A DNA stretch of 64,000 nt. Origin: Cololabis saira. Lineage: Eukaryota; Chordata; Actinopteri; Beloniformes; Belonidae. The stretch spans positions 32,372,879 to 32,436,878 of the forward strand of contig NC_084596.1 of NCBI RefSeq assembly GCF_033807715.1, written 5' to 3'. Shown piece by piece: positions 1-21,359 of the stretch. Below the pieces are notes generated by a model that did no database searches, was not told the DNA's origin, and saw only the letters and a list, made by a program, of their open reading frames with translations. Position numbers and translations under genes: made by a program. The number at the start of each line of letters is the position of its first letter. Positions within the stretch are counted from its first letter, which is position 1.

Positions 1-786
1 CACTGCAGAAACTGCTGCTGCGCTCTTCTGGTAGGATTTCATAAACCCAACCAGAAAAATGTCTAGCTAAAGCAAATGCCAACACCTACGGTAACTGTAA
101 ACATATGCTCAGTTCCAGGTCATCAAATACTGCTGTTTTGCAAAAGCCAGATGTGTTACACCAGTCAAAGCAACTTTGAACACAAAGAAATGCTCTGGTG
201 CTGGTTCAGCTAGAGTAAATGTGAAATAACCTTCAAACAAGAATATATCTTTTCATGTTGCTGGACCTAAATTGTGTTTTGTTTTTGTTTGCTTGTTTGT
301 TTGTTTTTTTAATTTCACTACCCAGCATGACTTTAATGCTCGTCTACTGCCTATTTTCTTTGTTTTGCAACATGATTGTGACTCAGCAGCCAGTCAGCTA
401 GATTTTTTTTTCAACTGTTATTGTGCTGAAGCAAGACATGATGTTCTCATGACCCCAACAATGTGACTTTAAATTGGGACATATTATTAAAAGTTGTCTA
501 CTTGTACAGATATATTTGAATTTCTGAAGTGACTAACAAATAACAATTCATTAAAAATCCAACATAAAACATCTCTTTCTTTTTTTCTAAGGCCACCTTG
601 GTTTTAAGACATATCAGTCAGAGTGCAGTTCATATTTAAATAATATTGGGATATCAAAGATCTAGATTAGAGAAAATTGTCCAGGTTCCCCATCTTTAGC
701 GCCTCTACACGTCATCCTGCATTTGCAAAACTGGGTAGTGTGAAACTGCAACTGCATCCTGGGATACTCTGCTGTCTGAAGTCTAA
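1..786. other. no gene recognised
   Basis: I see no convincing exon, RNA gene or repeat family here. The open frames are short, low in coding character and not flanked by matching splice sites. T-rich runs occur near 295-410 and 570-590. Confidence 0.5.
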
Positions 787-1367
787 TGGTGCTTTTCCAC
801 TAGTACTTACGGTACTCAGCCCGACTCGGCTCGTCACGCCTCTACCCGTTTTGTCCCCGTTTTTTTTTCCACAGCCAGGGGAGAAGTGGGCAGGTTGGGG
901 TGAAGTTGCTGTGACGTACTCGATTGCGCAACCGCTTTGTTCATGTTGGCGCTGATCAGAAATCAGCTGGAGCCGTGAGCGGCTGAGAGTAAAACAGCCC
1001 GTCTACATCCCTTTTTTAATTCTCTCCTCAGCCACCAGGTTTATGAACATCTGCACCTCAAAGTTGGATCACCAAACAGACGTTTTGCGCTTTATAATAC
1101 AATCGCTGCGAGCCGCGAGTCCCCTCGCGCTGACTCCCGCTTCCTGATTCAAACGTCTGACGGCCCCGCCCCCCGACCAATTAGTGGTGCGGAGGGTGGT
1201 GACGTCGGAAATAGTCCCGGCTCAGCCCGGATAGAACCTCGCTAGAATGGTTACAGAAATAGTATCGGCTTGGAGCGGCTCTACCCGTCTCAGCCCTAGT
1301 GCAAAAGCGCAAAACGGGGCCGTGGCGGGTAGAACCGAGGTGAAGCGGGACTAGTGCAAAAGGGCCA
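787..1367. repeat. MITE-like repeat with terminal inverted repeats
   Basis: The left end (TGGTGCTTTTCCACTAGTAC) and the reverse complement of the right end (TGGCCCTTTTGCACTAGTCC) match at most positions. The interior is GC-rich and CpG-rich, unlike its AT-rich surroundings, and no transposase frame is open. This fits a non-autonomous DNA transposon. The superfamily is not determined; a PIF/Harbinger relation is only a guess. Confidence 0.6.
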
Positions 1368-4300
1368 TAAACAGGTCTTCGCTAGAGTCATCGAAAAAAT
1401 GAGTGTTGTAAGATCACATCCTGGGACCTGGACCGTACTCTGGAACAGTTCTTCTACAACTGATGATGTTTCACGAGTGCAGACAAGGATGCCTGATGAG
1501 AAACAGCCCGAGCTTGGATTCTGTGTGAAACCCCTGTACAGATGGTCACCTGGTTACCTGACAGTCATACACTTGACAGTTATGTTCTCATCTGTTGCTT
1601 CAGAAATAGTTACAGTTCAAACAGTCTTGTCAATACAGCTTTTTAAAATATCTGTCCATCTGTTAATAGTGCAGATAGATTGATTTTGTTAACTTTGCAC
1701 AGAGTCAAGCTAATTCTTCCCTCTCCACTAGCTAAGTTAACCAGCCGCCGGCTAAAGCTCTGGGCTATATGAAATACACAGATGTGAGAGGTTATATCTC
1801 AGTTACATCATCTATCTCTCAGAGAGAAAGCTGATATGTGCATTTCCTAAAATGTCAAACTATTCCTGGCAGTCCTGTTATTTATGGAGCTCTTGGATGT
1901 GGCTCCACAGTGGGAAGGCTAACGTACGAAACTCAATTCACAAAGCCAGCAGATCTTTCACAGAGCTTACCCTAAATCTGATCAGACTGCAGTCAGCATT
2001 TATGCACCAAAGCTATGGAGACAGGCAACCTTTAGAAATATTTATTTAGTTTAAAGGTATTTTATGAGATATATAGCTCAGTCATCAGTCTATCCATCCA
2101 TCCATCTATCTTATGATGTAAAATCACATACAGAGCAGTGGTGAAAATGTGTTACAGGACTGAAAAGTTCATAATTTGTTGCATAATTAACAGAAAACAG
2201 GCAGCTGTGATAAACCAGAAGACTAAATGCCTTCTGCTGCAACAGCCTGAAAGGAACTTATCTTATCATAATGCTTAAAACCCACGGTAATCATTCTTCA
2301 CAGAGGCGTGAAATTGATTCCAAACATTTTCTTTTTCTCTGCCTCCCACTGTTTGATCTTTGCTCTCCCGAGACGACCTTTAATTACATTCAGTTTTGAA
2401 CAATGACAGCTTCTACACACCTCACCTGAAGATCACAGTTTCATCTTTGGTCAATTTTTTACAAGCAGCACACTTTACAAATAGTTTCTGCTTGTACAAG
2501 TGATGAGGAATTTGGCTGATGTAAACAACACTGAGTAAATGTATCAATCAAGACGGAGACCTGTTCTCGGCTGAGAATTCTCAATTAAACCAGATGTGAC
2601 AATCAGTGTGTGATGGAGGAAGATTTATTCATAGAGCAGGTACACCTGAAAGGACACGATCTGAAAGATCGGCTCCACCTACTGGAAGCTGCCTGCAAGC
2701 TTTATGAGTCCTGCTCCAAAATGAAATGCTACAAATGTTTGTCAAACTACTGCAAGAAACCTATGCCATTTCCAAAGTTTTGTTGGTATTTTTTTCGTTT
2801 AAAAAATGCAAATGAACTCTTTGGACTGAGGTCTGTTTTCTGTATAGACCCATGCAGAAATCTCAGAAAATGTCTGCAGTCAAAAATATATGTAAAAATA
2901 TAAACTATTTTTGACTCATGAAGTGAATTATTTTTTTTTTTTTACTGGGCCAAACTTGTTAACTAAGGTTACTGTAGCCAGAATGTTTACACTAAAAAGC
3001 ACACACACTTTTGGTTGCCAACTCATCATAGTTTACTGACCTCCATGAGATTCAGACTCACGAGCTTCGAGCGTTGGACCAGCATCAGTTTTATTCTTTC
3101 TGTCAGTCCAGCGGTGTACCGGGCCTTGTTTATAAAACAGTCCTTTGTTGGTATGTGGAAATGTTGGTAAAGTCCATTTATTGGCTCTATGGTTGGCCCA
3201 GAAAACCAAACTGCATCTATAGCATCATCAACCAACTTACCTTCACAACTTAAACAAAAAAAAGTCTTTGGAGACATCTTGGAAACAAATCATTAAGAAG
3301 TACCAGCAGATGCATCAGAATGAAAAATGTACTTGATCCTTGCTGTGTAGTATTCTTATATTTCATGAATGACCAGTAAGACCCTTCCTCTTGTGGATTC
3401 ATGGTTGGAGATTATGACCATGCAAGGTAAGTCTGTTTCCTCTGATGCCATAGAGAGCCATAGGGAGTGTTGCTCAGCACCCTGAACACTGAGTATTTAA
3501 TAAAATATATTTTTTTAAACATCAATTAAGGCGTAAAAAATATATAAAAGACCATACATAAAAACAATATATTTATGTGGAGTGCATGAATGGCTCAATA
3601 ACAAAAATGTGTATTAGTTTTTCATAGAGTGTGGGATTTGTCTTTGAAAAAACCTTAAAACTGCACCACAAGAGGCCTTTCCTCTGTTAACAGGGGCTGC
3701 TGAATGTTTTTTCACTGAAAAGGAAAAAAGATCCACAGCCGAAGCTTTGGTGAGGAAAATAGAACAATTTGACTTAAATGTGTATTTAAGATCAGACTTA
3801 TTCCTCAACCAAATTTAATTTGTGGTTTCTTTTTTTCTTAGTTACGTTAGTGTCCCTATATGCAGTAATACATTTTGCCAACCTCCACCAGTTGCATATG
3901 TAGCCTACTTGACCTGCTACTGCTGCACCTGAGTGGTTTTACCCCATGTTTCCACCCTCATGTGCTTCCTGCTGCTGCTCACTGTGGCTGTGCTCTGACT
4001 CCGTCGTTTAAACAACTCCAGGAAGCTCTTCAACTGGAGAGATTTATGAATATTTAATAATGTACTTTCGGGTCAGGTTTTTGTCACCCCCGTCAACAAC
4101 CTCTTTACTTGATGGCGAGCTACACACTGTGGTAGGAGATGTGTCTGTGTCTATATCTGGTCGCTAACGAAGTAGTTCTGGCAGTCACTTCCGCTCAAGC
4201 CCTAATGCCTTACACATATCATGAAGAAATTGTGCCTGCAACTAAAACAGGGATCACTATCTGCTGTTTTTGGATGAACTATAAAGGACATAGTGTAAAA

Positions 4301-4515
4301 CATGCTTCAATGGTCATTCAGTGTAATTTGTATCAAAAGTTTTGTTTGCAAGGTATCTCAAAACTGTAGGGTGGATTTTAAATAAAATCCTACTTGAAAG
4401 AAGGATGGATTTGCAGTTATTTCCATCTTTAGCTTTAAAGCAAAGATTTCTGTGTCGATCTTAGTGTGAATATGATAAGGAATACAACTCAATAGATCTT
4501 TTTTTAAGTTGTTTT
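1368..4515. other. gene-poor stretch downstream of the actinodin gene
   Basis: No exon with a recognisable product was found on either strand. The largest frames (around 1354-1683, 2610-2903 and 3026-3277 on minus) have no family resemblance and no splice context I trust. A short CCATCCAT run lies near 2095. Confidence 0.45.
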
Positions 4516-4521
4516 TTTATT
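4516..4521 (-). terminator. candidate poly(A) signal of the actinodin gene
   Basis: AATAAA on the minus strand, about 410 nt past the stop codon at 4931. This is the clearest signal in the 3' direction, so the 3' UTR probably ends shortly below 4516. Confidence 0.5.
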
Positions 4522-4930
4522 ACGAACTTCATAAAAACTAAACAGATAAAGCATTGAGAAGGTTAGAGTCACAAAAGGTTTGGGAAATCAACATTAAATA
4601 CAGTTTGGATGAACAGAATGTACAACAGAGAAAACATCTTGCCTGCTAACAGTTTCAAACTAACACTATACTATCAAACATCTATACATGAGTCTTCTCT
4701 ACAAACATTAAGTATTTAATGCATGTTTTACATAATCTGACCATATATGTTGCTGTTTAGACCAAAACCAAAAAAACCTTCAGATGGCTTTACTGTTCAG
4801 AAGCTGCTTTGTTCATGTTTAATTTGATATATTTTTTAGGCCTTAATGGTACTGTGTGAGTTTTGCTTTATGAAGTCCAAAAGCATTAAAATGACCTCTA
4901 TTTTACCACTTTGGTTTCTCTGAAAGTTAT

Positions 4931-12737
<7,807 letters not shown>

Positions 12738-15700
12738 GCTAACAACTCGTGCCACGTAGCCTGAAGCCTGTGTCAGTGGAACATGCAGAAGGCTGTGGGA
12801 GCTTCGGAAACTGCAAAACACGAGCTGGAAAAGATCAAACAGCAAAGGCAGCCTTTGAGGGGCACAACAGCCTTTAAAGACATTCCAACACAAGCACACA
12901 TTTTTGGAGGGTGGTCCCAACAATTTTCACCACCGTTTAGCGACCTACTTCAGCGATTCATTCATAAAACAAAAGGTTGACGACGACTATGCAACTGTTA
13001 TCTAAGCCAATCGTGTCTATTCAACTCCAGCATCTTGGTGAATTTCCAGCACATCAGAAGTGGGAAGTCAAAAGCCCTTTTGCTCTTTTCCGTCCTAACA
13101 GTAAATTCTCCTCAGCAGTTATAGAATTGACTAATAATGACCTACAAGGAATCTTATTTCTTGTTGGTCTTTTTCCAAATCAAAAATTGTATTTTTTTGC
13201 ATAATGATTGATGATCAACACCAACAATGTTAAAACCTTAAAGCAGTAGCTACTGGGAAATTTCTTCACCTCAAATTTGGTATTTCATCGACCGTTATTG
13301 GGGTGAATTGGACCCCTGTGACTGAGACGGTACGTCTGCTTGCCAGAGGATGTAACTTTGTGGTCACTCTGACAAGAACGTGTATCATGTTAGAGTGAGG
13401 AGTCACACACACCATCAACACTTTTCAGCTGGCCAGAAGGTACAGTAGCCTCCGTTCTTTCCCCAATATGTTCATCATGGCAAATGTGCCAAAAAATGTG
13501 AAATAATGGACTGGTTTATACTTGTTTCTATCAACTACAGAAAGAAACTAGCTGCAAGGTGGACACCTTGCTCACCATCTTCACCATCTGGAAAATATCT
13601 TATCTGTAGCTACTTTGCTGAGACTTGTCGCTGTGGTTTTTGAGGTTCCAATAAAGTTATCTCCTCTGTAATTTTGTCTTTACCAGTTTTTTTTCTACCC
13701 TTACACATTTAGCTGCATTGAGCCGAGACTAATGTCTGCACTGATGCCTGACCGCAATGTGTTCTACTGAAATTAACATTTTCTGTGTTGCATGGATTAA
13801 AGTTCTCTGTGAATACAGATTTCCATCGGTTGATTCCCAGAAAGGCTGTGCTTGAAACAGATACGGATCAAATGTGTGTAAAAAGTGTTGTTTATAGCAT
13901 ATTGACTATGGAAGTAGTATACATTTTTTTGATGCAACAGAAGACACAGGACATACAGTATAAATGCAAACATCAAGAATGCATTTGACCATCACTCACT
14001 GTCATAGAAATAATTTGAGCTATTTTAGCAGACCGTCATTTATCATATGCCATCTGCAGAGTGTCTCCGCGTGACAGTATATGGAGCCTCTGCACAGTAT
14101 ATGTATGGTATAATTATACTCCTAACAGGTGCTCTCCAGGACACTGGAACCTGCAATCCAGTGCAGCACGATACAAGCTCATAATTTTAACATCTCTCAC
14201 ATCACCGTATCTCTGGGGTTTTAAGAATTTCACAACATCTGGAGAGGAAAATGTTTTAGTGTGATAAAAATAAATAAATATATGGAGAGAAAAAAAACCT
14301 GAAGCCTGGACAACTGTGGAGGAAATTATATGTCTTTAAACAGTTGATGGCTGGTTTGCTGCACACAAAAAATATAGAGGAGCAAAATACGGTGCACATC
14401 ATCCATCACTGTCATGTGAATGGGTTTCTGTCATGGGATGCAACTGTCATGAAGCATAGCCTAAAAAAAATATGGAAAATTCAATATCAATACATTCAAT
14501 CTAAAAAAAATGCATAAATGAATAAAACAATGTCAATCATTTCTGCCACCTTTTATTTTTTCCACAAAACAGTCATGCCGGTGGGTCAAAGTGGTGCAGT
14601 GTGATTAAAAACTGGACATGCAAGTGGAATTGAGAAGGTTGCAGAGCAGGCTTCCTGTGGGCATGACGGGTTCTAAGGTCAAAGTTTAGCAACAGGAGTG
14701 TATGAACATGCACAAGAATATGTGCAACATCCTCTGTTTCTGCAGGTAGTCGCCATCTAACACTCGTTAAAATCCAGCTCCGAGGTAAATAAGCTGTCAT
14801 CTTTGAGTTAATGGCATTTTGTTCACTGGGTGTTGCAACTCCTGTGCAGAGGATCGTTTCCTGCACAACACTACAAGTGCTGCAAGTTTGACACTTTATT
14901 CATTTATTTGGCAGTTGAATGTTTATAAAAACTGCAGTATATTGAACTTGTCCTAATGTTTATTCCACTCCATAAACATGAACTATAAGTAAATATAAGT
15001 AAAGATAAAGAATCAAACCTCCTCACAACATCAGCAAAAAGTCTATTTTGTAAAATTAGATTTGGAATTAAATTGCCTTTTTCTGCATCAGCTATTCTGT
15101 ATAGATGTATGTGTTGATGATTAGTAGTTATTCATCTTTTCCTGAATTGTATCCTGTTAAAACTAAAAATAATCACAATAATTTAAGTGAATGTGTTTAT
15201 GTTTTTTGCTTTTCCAATCTGTTATGTTTCATCTATAAAACCCCAGAAAACGCGTAAAAATAATCACAAAGTCCAAAAAGACCTAACAGACCTAAAACAT
15301 ACAAAGATTACATTGTGTTCTTTCAAGGCAAAACTCATGTGTGTTTAAGTTCCTGTATTTGTGCGATCTATGTTTGAACACTGCAGACTACACACCTCTA
15401 CTATTTGTGCTCAGCGTGTTATTCTCATCATGTTAGTTCACACACTAAACAGAAATCTTGCACGGCGCATGACAGAAAACAGTATTTTGAGCCTAATCAT
15501 AGCCTCCAAAAAGGAGACTAAACAAGCTGGAGACAGCAGTTACTAACATGCTCAACAATATAAGAAATAAACACGTAGCTGTACTTGTTGCAGTGTCCTG
15601 CTTGTAACATGACTGTTTCAGTATCTGCAGTCAGAGCCACGAGTGTTTGGACAATTATACCTTCTTTAGGTAATTTCCTCTGACCGTAAGTAATGAAGAT

Positions 15701-17625
15701 GTCATTGCAGTAACCTACAGAACATCTTTTATCTTATTCTGTCTTGCAGGTCAGAGTTTTGCTGGCCTGAGAGGAAAAATAAAGAAAGCTATTTGTTGGA
15801 ATGCAACTATACAAGTAACCATAGTGAGAGGATATAAAAGTAATTATGATTTAAAATCGGATCTGCTTTGTTAGATGCAAAGCAGAAAACAATACAATAC
15901 ATGACCCCTGTGTCGCACCACTCCCCAGCCACCAGACCAGTTTCTGCCGCGATGCAAAAGCTACATCGGACCTTTGAAGCTGACTCATATGGGAAAGTTC
16001 TCCTCAAGATTTACAGCTGGCCCACTGTAAATTTCTACCCATACCATTTGCTGTCTAATGACCAAGAGGGCAAGACTGTAAATATAAGGATGGCCTGAAA
16101 TGTCCTGGAAGCTGGCCATTTCCAACCTGGACTGGCCAGTCACCTTGAAATGGAGTCTTAAGACTAAAAGTCTTAAGGCCGTATCAAGCCTGTGACTGAT
16201 AACACTTGTGCCAAACAAGTTGGGTTGAGGGCGATGGGCTAATATGAGGATTAAATCATACACATTTATTCACCTACTTACTTTCTTACCTACTTGGTTA
16301 CAGGAACAGGGCTCTAGTGAGGAATCGTCGGTGTGTTGTGTCATCAAAAGTTAAGTATAGTTCAACTTATCAGGTTTAAACGCACACATCAGCTGATAAA
16401 ACTGCAACCATACAGCCTAGCTGCCAGAAGTTATTGTTCTGCAGAACTCCTGGAGTCTGGATCTTTCTTTACATGAATGAAGACTACGTGTCAAGCTCCA
16501 GTGGGTTATATGATAGTTATGATATGCATGTATACATGCATGTATATATACAGTATAAGAGAATGAAACAGCTGCCCTAACCGGGCCTCATACAAACCAC
16601 ATCCACAAATCTCCTGCTGAGGGGTCTGCATGGAATCTGTGACACACATGGCACAAAGTTTTTTTTTTGTGCCTGTTTGATGGAAAAGGGCCCAGAGCCA
16701 GAGATCACACTCCAGCATGAAACAGTTTGTAAAAGGGAGGCGGGGGACACACGATGTTGCAAGGCCTGTAAAAAGGTTTCCTGCTGCGGGATGAGGAGCG
16801 CTCTGAAGCTCAGGAGCTAATCATCATACGATAATAGATTCAGTCTGTCCTGACTGACAGATTTCTATCTGGAGATGACAGAATCCTCCACAGCACTCTT
16901 CCAATTACCCAACTGTAAAAAAAAAAAATGAATAAGTTAGATTTGACTCATATTGAAGATAGTTATTAACATCTGAAAGTGTTGTAAAGTTCAGTCACGG
17001 AGTGCAAAGACGGATTAGATTCAGTCCTAGCCCGGCGGCCATCTTAATACCTGTTTAACCGCTTTTACATTGGCGAATACCCCGTGTTTAACGCGTGGAT
17101 CTCACGTGTCATGTGCCCTTTTAACATTGACAGATATGCTGCCCCACGAATAACTCGCTGTGGGTCAGGTCCAATGTAAACAGAACTAACGTGGGGTGGC
17201 GGGTCGTATGAGGCATTTGTTGATCCTGCAACCTCAGTACAGCCCACCAGGGAAGCTTTTTAAAATGTATTTATTTTATTTTACAAAATAAGCCTTGAAA
17301 AAGGTCTATGACCGAGGGTTCTTCTTGACTTTGATTTCCTATGGACGCAGAAGAAACTGCCTCCCGATGGAACCAAACAGGCACGAACTAAAGAAACAAG
17401 GCATGTGACAGGACTAGCGACAACCAAACTCGTATCCACAAAAGACCTCCAATATGGCTGCATTGGAGTAGGAACGCTGGTAAATGACGTTATCATCAAA
17501 TCTGCAGCTATCTTTGTTGTTTTGATTCGTGGCTCATTGATAGTTTTGTATGAGTCAGCATATAAAGCTCACCCAAGCCTTGTTGCAATAAGTTTGGTAA
17601 GTTCTGTACCAGTGAAAATGTGAAT
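12738..17625. other. gene-poor stretch upstream of the actinodin gene
   Basis: No gene was recognised. Any non-coding 5' exon and promoter of the actinodin gene should lie at the low-coordinate end of this stretch, but I could not place a TATA box or donor with confidence. A MITE-like CpG-rich block with the phrase 'accgcttttacattgg' occurs around 17030-17240. Confidence 0.45.
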
Positions 17626-18310
17626 GGGAGGGGCACGCCCGCCGATAGGGGGGGACAAACGGGTCTGTTGTCCCAGGCCCAGGGTAGGAGGGGGGGCCCA
17701 GAACTGAAAAAAAAAAAAAAAAAGATTTTTTTTTTTTTAATTATTCTCATTAAATTATGGAATCATTTTTCAAAAATTTTCAAAATATGCCTATTTTTGG
17801 AAAAAATATGTAGTATTTGAGTTACATAAAAGCTTGTTATTTGTTTTCTTCCTAATTGTCCTTGTGGTCAAGAACCCCCAACACAAAAATGGTTTGGCCG
17901 CTGATCAAAATTTGATGTTATCATTTAATTCAACCATAAGAATGGTCAAAATGTCCGGTCAGCACAAGTCCGGTGCTCAGAAAAGAAGAGAAAAGAGAAG
18001 AAGAGAAGAAGAAAATAGAGACCTCAGAGATTCTCTACACAAATATTTTAAAAGGGGTGGTGACAGTGAAGCTGGAATTAATAAAGTCAGCGTAGAGCAA
18101 GGTAAGAAACAGCGCAGCCAACGTTTACCAACCTTGTAACTTAACCTAACTGGCTATCTCTAATGTTAACGTCCATTAGCTTGTATAAAAACCTGAAGAG
18201 CAGAAGGAAAGGAGAGGAAGAGGGAGAAGGAGAGATCCGGGCACAGGGGGGCCCATCTTAGATTATTTTGTCCGGGGCCCCGGCAGGACTGTCAGCTGGC
18301 CTGGGGAGGG
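17626..18310 (+). mobile_element. remnant of a hAT-type (ZMYM1-like) transposon
   Basis: The open frame from the ATG at 17951 begins MSGQHKSGAQKRREK and continues with a Lys/Arg/Glu-rich stretch to SLHKYFKRG. This is the usual N-terminus of the hAT transposases that have a TTF zinc finger. It is cut short about 60 codons later, and no catalytic or dimerisation region follows. G-rich and C-rich boundary phrases ('gggggggacaaacgggtctg' on the left, 'gtccggggccccgg' on the right) are typical of this group. Low-complexity A and T tracts at 17707-17740 show decay. Confidence 0.6.
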
Positions 18311-20200
18311 GTACCGGGACCATCTGACAATGAAAGTTCATGGTGTTAATCAGTGTCGTTGGCTAGGCTACTGACGTCCAAAGTAAAGCTCATAGTTATC
18401 AATTCAAGATCTGGTCTAAATTCTGGGATAGATTTAAGAGACCGTGGTCTTGTTACGTGTGGAGGTTTGTGTATTTGTGTATTGTGGCCTTCCTCAGTTC
18501 TTGCCACGTTTCTCTCTCAAACTTCATACAGATGATCTTCTTCCACCTGAGCAGCGTGGAGAGCATGAAGCAGCTACTGGTTGGTACGGACTCTGCTCTT
18601 ACGGCAGCAGTAACTGGAGCCACGCTTTTTATTTACCAGCTGAGAAGTGCTGACACACAGCACTGACGCTGCCTAGTGTTTCACTAGATTTAGAACAACT
18701 GTGTTTCATTCTGGTTGCTGTTTGGCTTCAGGAAATATTAACTTTTGATTTACTGCCCCCATAAAAGCATCATACACTCCCACCGTCACCCATGACATCG
18801 ATTAAGACTGATTATCTTCAGCAGGGAATTAGACCGAGACTTCTGTTCATTAGTTTGTGTTTCCTTTTATGTCTTTAACTAGTATGGAAAAATAATTTTA
18901 GTTTTTTCGGTTTTTCATTATTCCCGTTTCCTCTCTGGAACTGCCCTGTACTCGAAGGCACTTTGTTAGTACAATTAAAACAGATAACGATTTCTCTTTA
19001 CTATGAATGATTCACAAAGCATGTTGACATTTGATATGTTAGTTGATTTGATCAACTGTAGACTTACAACACAGTGTTTTTATTTCTTTATGTCTTTATT
19101 TATTTGTGTTTTTGCACTTAAACATTATGTGAAGGAACATCAGGTGTTTCAAATATTGATATTGATCAGTATGTATTGCTGGGAGTTGAAGGCTTTAAAA
19201 TAGCTTACTTATAATAGTCATGATGACACATAAATAGAATAAAGGAGCTCAAAGTATTTCAAAAATATTTATACAATGAAACTGATTGTAATACATCAGG
19301 TTTTTGAGTAGTTTTACTTTGAAAGCGAATGCAGCAGTATTCTATCTGTGTAGCAGCCTTAACTGATGGAGAGCTGTGAATGAGGTGTCTGTGGTGGCGG
19401 TCTGGTTCATCAGCAGTCCTGTGCTTCCCCCAGCCTGCCAGACAGCAAACATGCAGCTCACAGACACAAACCTGACCACAGAAAGCCAGTCAGCAGCTTA
19501 CTGGCAGCTTACTGGCAGCTCAGCCACAAAAACTGACAGATTTTAAGCTACAAAACACTTGTAGAAAAAAAAAATGTCTCGAGCTCCTGGTTCATATCAG
19601 TCCACCTTTCCACGGATGAAAAAAAGAAAAATGTGAATATTATCAAAAAATACCAGGATTTCTGCATTCAAAGAGATCAAGACACATTTTTGTTTTAATT
19701 TTTTACTGGTGACAGAATGGTAACAGTACAAACCGCAAAGTAATGAGTAGATAAAACCTTAGAAATTAATTCAGACTCAGTTTATGGAATATTTTCACAA
19801 ATCAGTCAAATATCCATGAATTTGCAACAAGAGTTAAGTACATACTTTCCTGCTAAGGGGCGACACTATGAAACAATACAAATGCAGAAGTGCAGTTCGT
19901 TCAATGACCACTGGGGGGTGGCTGAAAAAAGTGAGTCAGTATCCACTGATGGCCTTTTAAAAATGTCCAGCTTCACAGCAGGGGGTGGGGACATACTTAT
20001 AGCCTTGTACTAGCAAAGGGTAATAAGAATATAAAGAATAAGATCTTGATTTGCCATTTGTACACAAACACTCAAGGTCACGTAGGAACTCTTGTGCGTT
20101 ACTCAGGAGTCAGAACAGGAGTCACTATAAAATGGATACACACTATCAAATTAAATAAACAAACAGTACAGTCAATAGACAAATAAAATAGATTAACAAT
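18311..20200. other. no gene recognised
   Basis: AT-rich sequence with short unsupported frames. A short direct duplication of 'cttactggcagct' lies near 19497-19520. Nothing else stands out. Confidence 0.45.
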
Positions 20201-20229
20201 ACACTCTATTGACCTTATGCACTCAAGTT

Positions 20230-20760
20230 ACATATTGCACTTGGAGAGACACTTATTATTACACAGAGCCTCAGTGAGGTAGTTGGTGTGAAGAGTCCCC
20301 GTTGTTTCTAAAAATGTGCCGTCAGGCTGACGGTGGCAGGAAGAAGCTGCTTCTAGGGTGAGTTATGATGCTGTCTGCTCTGCAGCGTCTCAGAGTCTAT
20401 GGTGTGTTTGTGTTTGAAGGTGGAGTGTGTTGGATGGCTTGTGTCCTTGTACATGTTCGGAGCCGTCTTTCTGCAGCATGTTTTGTAAATAGCATCCATG
20501 GATGGAAGTTCAACTCTGATTATATTCTCTGCCATTTTGACTGATCTTTGGAGACCTTTCTTCTCTGCCTGGATGATGTTTCCGAACCAGACAGTGATGC
20601 TGCCGTTGGAGAGGGTCTCCACGAGCCCTCTGCAGGCTTGTGAGAGGGGCCGCTGCCTCCCCCCAGCTTTCCTGAGCAGTCGGCTGAAGTAGATTCTTTT
20701 CTTTTCTGAGCCTTTTTCACTGTCATGATGAATTCACTGAACTCGACCTCCAAGCTGTAC
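20230..20760 (+). repeat. probable dispersed transposable-element fragment
   Basis: A block with 'ggaagaagctgct', 'ctctgcagcgtctcagagtct' and 'atattctctgccattttgactgatctttggag' resembles a class of fish interspersed repeats and parallels the block at 57690-58170. No intact protein frame is present and the family is unknown to me. Confidence 0.4.
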
Positions 20761-20889
20761 AATGATACCGAACAGAGTACGGCTTGTTGTGCTGGTAATT
20801 GTACTAACAGACCATCATGACTGGTTCTGGGTTGACCTGGAATGGTTTGTGGATAAACCAGAACAGATTTTTCCATGAGCTTAGCTTAG

Positions 20890-21205
20890 TTAAAGGAGCT
20901 TGAGGCAGGATTTATGTATATGTTTTAAGTTTTCTAGTAATAATGTCAGATGAAGCGTTCCAAACCAAAAAGAATGAGCCCTCTAGTGTATCTCTCCGTT
21001 GCCTTGAACAGGCTGTGTGCTGCAAAATGCGCTGCAATTCCGGGCCCGAATTTCCCGCGCTGTCCTGCGGATGTGACGTCAAATGATGCTGCATGCGCGT
21101 TCTCCCCGTTCTCCCGTGCCGGCTCCACTGTTGGCTACAGTACCCCCGACGGTCGTTGTGGTGCTAATGAATCTCATTTCTTATTCTTGCCTCAAGCTCC
21201 TTTAA
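20890..21205. mobile_element. TTAA-flanked MITE, copy 1
   Basis: It begins TTAAAGGAGCTTGAGGCA and ends with the inverted TGCCTCAAGCTCCTTTAA, giving 316 bp with perfect terminal inverted repeats at a TTAA site, as in piggyBac-type MITEs. The interior is CpG-rich and includes 'gtgacgtca'. A second copy in opposite orientation lies at 36335-36669. An 89-residue frame inside both copies is a by-product of the repeat. Confidence 0.8.
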
Positions 21206-21359
21206 TGTTAACCTGCTAACAGGGCTGTTAAAAAGCTCCGCTGAATGACAGGTGAACAAGCCAGTTAGATTGCTGCACTGCCAGCAGCTCAGGTTTGTTG
21301 CCTAGAGTTCACATCTCCAGCGCTGGAGACATGAGATGCAGCTACTGGTTGATCTGTGG

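Noticed and set aside
2610..2903. 97-residue plus-strand frame as a small cysteine-rich gene
   Set aside because: No recognisable family, no signal peptide, no promoter or splice context, and AT-rich codon use like the surrounding non-coding DNA.
20950..21219. 89-residue frame that occurs almost identically at 36270-36590 on the other strand
   Set aside because: Two-copy conservation suggested a gene at first, but the frame is inside the TTAA MITE and is conserved only because the element is repeated.
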